This document shows positions 61,705 to 64,000 of a stretch of 64,000 bases of DNA, piece by piece (the first letter of the stretch is position 1; every line of letters begins with the position of its first letter). The position numbers were made by a program, and so were the translations under genes. Under the pieces are notes generated by a model, which saw nothing but the letters and a program-made list of their open reading frames with translations, searched no databases and was not told where the DNA came from. The stretch is from JANMJD01 sp963828405 (GTDB taxonomy: Bacteria > Actinomycetota > Acidimicrobiia > Acidimicrobiales > Ilumatobacteraceae): positions 3,410,001-3,474,000 of the forward strand of contig CAWHEG010000031.1 in NCBI GenBank assembly GCA_963828405.1. The letters run 5' to 3'.

Positions 61705-64000
61705 TCAGATCTCGATGCTGATGCCGTGGTCTCGTTCGATGGCGTGTACGGGTCGGGGCCGGAGGTTGATCTGATGCTGGTCGGCCCACCGGTCGACCAC
61801 ATCGGTGAGGGGTCGGTACTGGGTTCCGTTGAGGGTGTCGATGGCGTGGTTGATGCGGTCGTGGCGGATGGCTTTGCCGTCGGCCCAGTCACGCCAGGTG
61901 TCGAGCGCGTCGACCACCTGGCCGACGGCGTCGCGGGTGTGGGCGTGGCCGTCCCAGCGTTCGAGTCGATCGTGAAGACCAATATCGCGTTCGGCCTGCC
62001 GGACGGCGTCGCTGAGGGTGTCACGATGGTGGTCCGGTCCGGCAGCGGTGCGGTTGATCTGGTCGAGGTGCGCTTCGATGCGCTGTACTTGTTCGTTGGT
62101 GTGGTCGTACCCGGTACGGGCGGAGCGCCGTCCGAGGATGCCTGATTCGTCGAGGGTCTGTCGGGCCTGGTTGCGCACGCGTTTGGCGGTGGACAGTTCG
62201 GTCTCGGCGTCTCGGCGGGACGTGTCGGTGAGCGCGCACGCTTGAGCTGCGGTGACAAGTTGCCGTGTGAGGTTGTCGAGGTGGTCGGTGAGGTGCCGTC
62301 GTTTCGCGTCGGCGGCTTCGACCTGGTCGTTGGCAGCGTGCCAGCGGTCAACGAGATCGTTGCGGACACTGGGGAGCCAGTCCGGTATCTGGCAACGGGG
62401 TTGGAAGACGGGGGCGGGGCGGTCCTGGGTGCGCAGCTCGCGTTGCTGGCCGATGGCTGGGGTGTCGTGGCGGTCGAGTCGCAGGATGCCGTCAAGGATG
62501 TCGCGGGCTTCGACGGGGTCGTGGGTGTCGGTGACGACGAGGATCAGGTTGTCTGTCGCGGCCGCGGGTCGCCGACATGTACAGGCCTCGTGCCGTCGTC
62601 ACCGGGGTGACGAGACTCAGGCTGAGTGTTTCGGTGACCGACTGGTTCCCTGGTTCGGTGGCGGCGTATCCGAGCCGCACATGCTCAGCTACGTACGCGG
62701 CCGGGAGGGTCACGGTGCGCGTCGCTGCCGAGACGGCGGACGGTCAGGTCGCCGTGTGTCGGTGATCGCGGTCGCGGTCCACAGGTCCCGGTTGTGGACT
62801 GCGACACCGTCGGAGGCGACGAGTTGGCGCATGTTCTGGCGGGTCGCGATCTGGTCGCCGACGTAGATCGGGCCATCGGCACGGCTCGAGCGTGAACCCG
62901 GCTCGGATCGTGCCGTCGCGGTGGCGTCGATGTTGGATCGCGCGTGTTGATCGCGTCGACGTGCTCGTTCGATGCTGCCGGTGACAGCGACGGTGTCCCC
63001 GTGCGTGGTGCTTGGCGGTCCAGGTCGTGGCGATGCGGTCGAGGTGTTCGTCGAGGGTGCCGCAGATGATCCGGTCGTGGAGTTCGTAGTGACCGATCGC
63101 GCTCGGGTTGGCGGTGCGCAGCAGCAGCGACGCGGCGGCTTCCCATGGTTCGCGGAACCGGTGGATCTCGTCGAGTTGGATCACGCGTCGTGGTGGTGCA
63201 GAGTTCGGCGAACATGCCGCCGCGGTGCACCGCTTGGAGTTGGCGGTGGTCGCCGACCAGGGCGAGTCGCCAGTCGAAGCGGCTGGCGAGGCTCGTGAGG
63301 TGGTGAAGATCGGGAGTCGACAGCATGCCGGCTTCGTCGACGATCACGGTGAGGCCGCGTCCCAGATTCCAGGACGGGCCCGGCCCGCCCGGTCGCTGGT
63401 ATTCGTAGAGAAGTTTGGCGACGGTGTCGGTGTGCACACCGGTTTCGTCGTGGAGTACCTGCGCGGCGCGGGCCGTTGGCGACAACCCGAGCACCGGGAT
63501 GTGGCGGTGATGGAGATCGTTGACCGCGGCGCGCAGCATCGTGGTCTTGCCGGCACCGGCGGGGCCGACCACGACCACCACACGGTCATCGCCGGCGACG
63601 GCCGCGGCGGCGTCGGCCTGCAGAACGTCGAGCCCGGCCGTGTCGATCGTGGACGATGGCCGGGGCGGGTCGGTGTGGGCGTCGAGCGCCCAGGTGACGA
63701 TCGCGTCTTCCTGGGCGATGACCTTGTGGCTGGTGATGTGCGCGGCGGTCGGTTCGACCCAGATCGACCGGCCATCCGAGCGGCGGCGGGTGACACCCGG
63801 GTTGGGTCGGGTCCAACTCGACGCACCGGTCGATCACGTCGTCGACGGTCCGGTCGATCCTGGTCAACCATTGCTGCCCGGAATGGAACGGCTGCGGCGG
63901 GGTCAGGTCACAGACCGCTCGGACGATGTCCATTCTCCCCCACGCCGAATGCTCGCTGGTGAGGTGATCGATGACGTCATCGATCCGCGGTACCGGCCGG
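61705..64000 (-). pseudogene. MobF/TraA-type relaxase-helicase, C-terminal two-thirds, multiple frame breaks, truncated by window edge
   Basis: Successive frames together spell one conjugative relaxase-helicase. From the right edge: DDVIDHLTSEHSAWGRMDIVRAVCD; the RRRSDGRSIWVEPT stretch; Walker A GPAGAGKTTM near 63560; Walker B VIVDEAGML near 63330; GDHRQLQAV; DEIHRFREPWEAAASL near 63170; SNEHVDAIN; GDQIATRQN; YVAEHVRLGYAATEPGNQS and GLYMSATRGRD near 62600; then a helical tail ending at 61705. Frame changes occur near 63810, 63185, 63020, 62985, 62960, 62890, 62740 and 62570. Amino-acid conservation between breaks is high and stops are few. Confidence 0.75.

Overview
The window is GC-rich, densely packed DNA from an actinobacterium. 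An F420-dependent LLM oxidoreductase, many GTG/TTG starts, paired SDR, Rieske and amidohydrolase genes, DUF1989 and DUF6941 proteins and the codon style fit class Acidimicrobiia (Ilumatobacter-like). This assignment is an inference from gene content; no rRNA or marker tree was available.

Layout. 0-16 kb: an alpha/beta-hydrolase, an SDR, a cytochrome P450, a D-xylose-type ABC importer (xylF-xylH-xylG order, minus strand), a vanadium-haloperoxidase-like protein divergent from a CRTAC1/UnbV protein, a secreted protein with carboxypeptidase-regulatory repeats, a DUF2703 thiol protein, a secreted protein of unknown function, and a DUF5671 membrane protein broken by one frameshift. 16-17.7 kb: a small accessory islet with a transposase remnant, a VapBC module and tRNA-Val(UAC). 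17.8-21.6 kb: methyltransferase, sigma-70 factor, inositol-monophosphatase-like protein and two acidic proteins of unknown function.

21.6-47 kb is a catabolic region of about 25 genes in short operons: ureohydrolase, amidohydrolases, LLM oxidoreductase, SDRs, DUF1989, two Rieske oxygenases, acyl-CoA synthetase, class II aldolase, carboxylesterase, crotonase, gamma-glutamyltransferase, GlcG and malate synthase G, an APH-fold kinase overlapping a class III phospho-lyase/aminotransferase, and a dimethylformamidase-like protein. I see no transcription factor in it. One member, a class V aminotransferase, has an internal deletion. The plausible theme is breakdown of nitrogenous, amide or amino-alcohol compounds, with glyoxylate captured by malate synthase; the substrate is unknown.

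47-60.8 kb: secreted or anchored proteins of unknown function, an FAD monooxygenase, a deleted GyrI-like gene, a glyoxalase, and a complete kdp locus (small membrane protein, kdpFABC, kdpDE) in which kdpE is split by a single-base frameshift. A 47-bp near-identical sequence lies on both sides of the kdp locus.

60.8 kb to the end looks like the edge of an integrated element. The 3' half of a tRNA-Met gene (probable att site) is followed by a toxin/antitoxin-like pair with a palindromic operator, and then a MobF-type relaxase/helicase gene with at least seven single-base frame breaks that runs off the right end.
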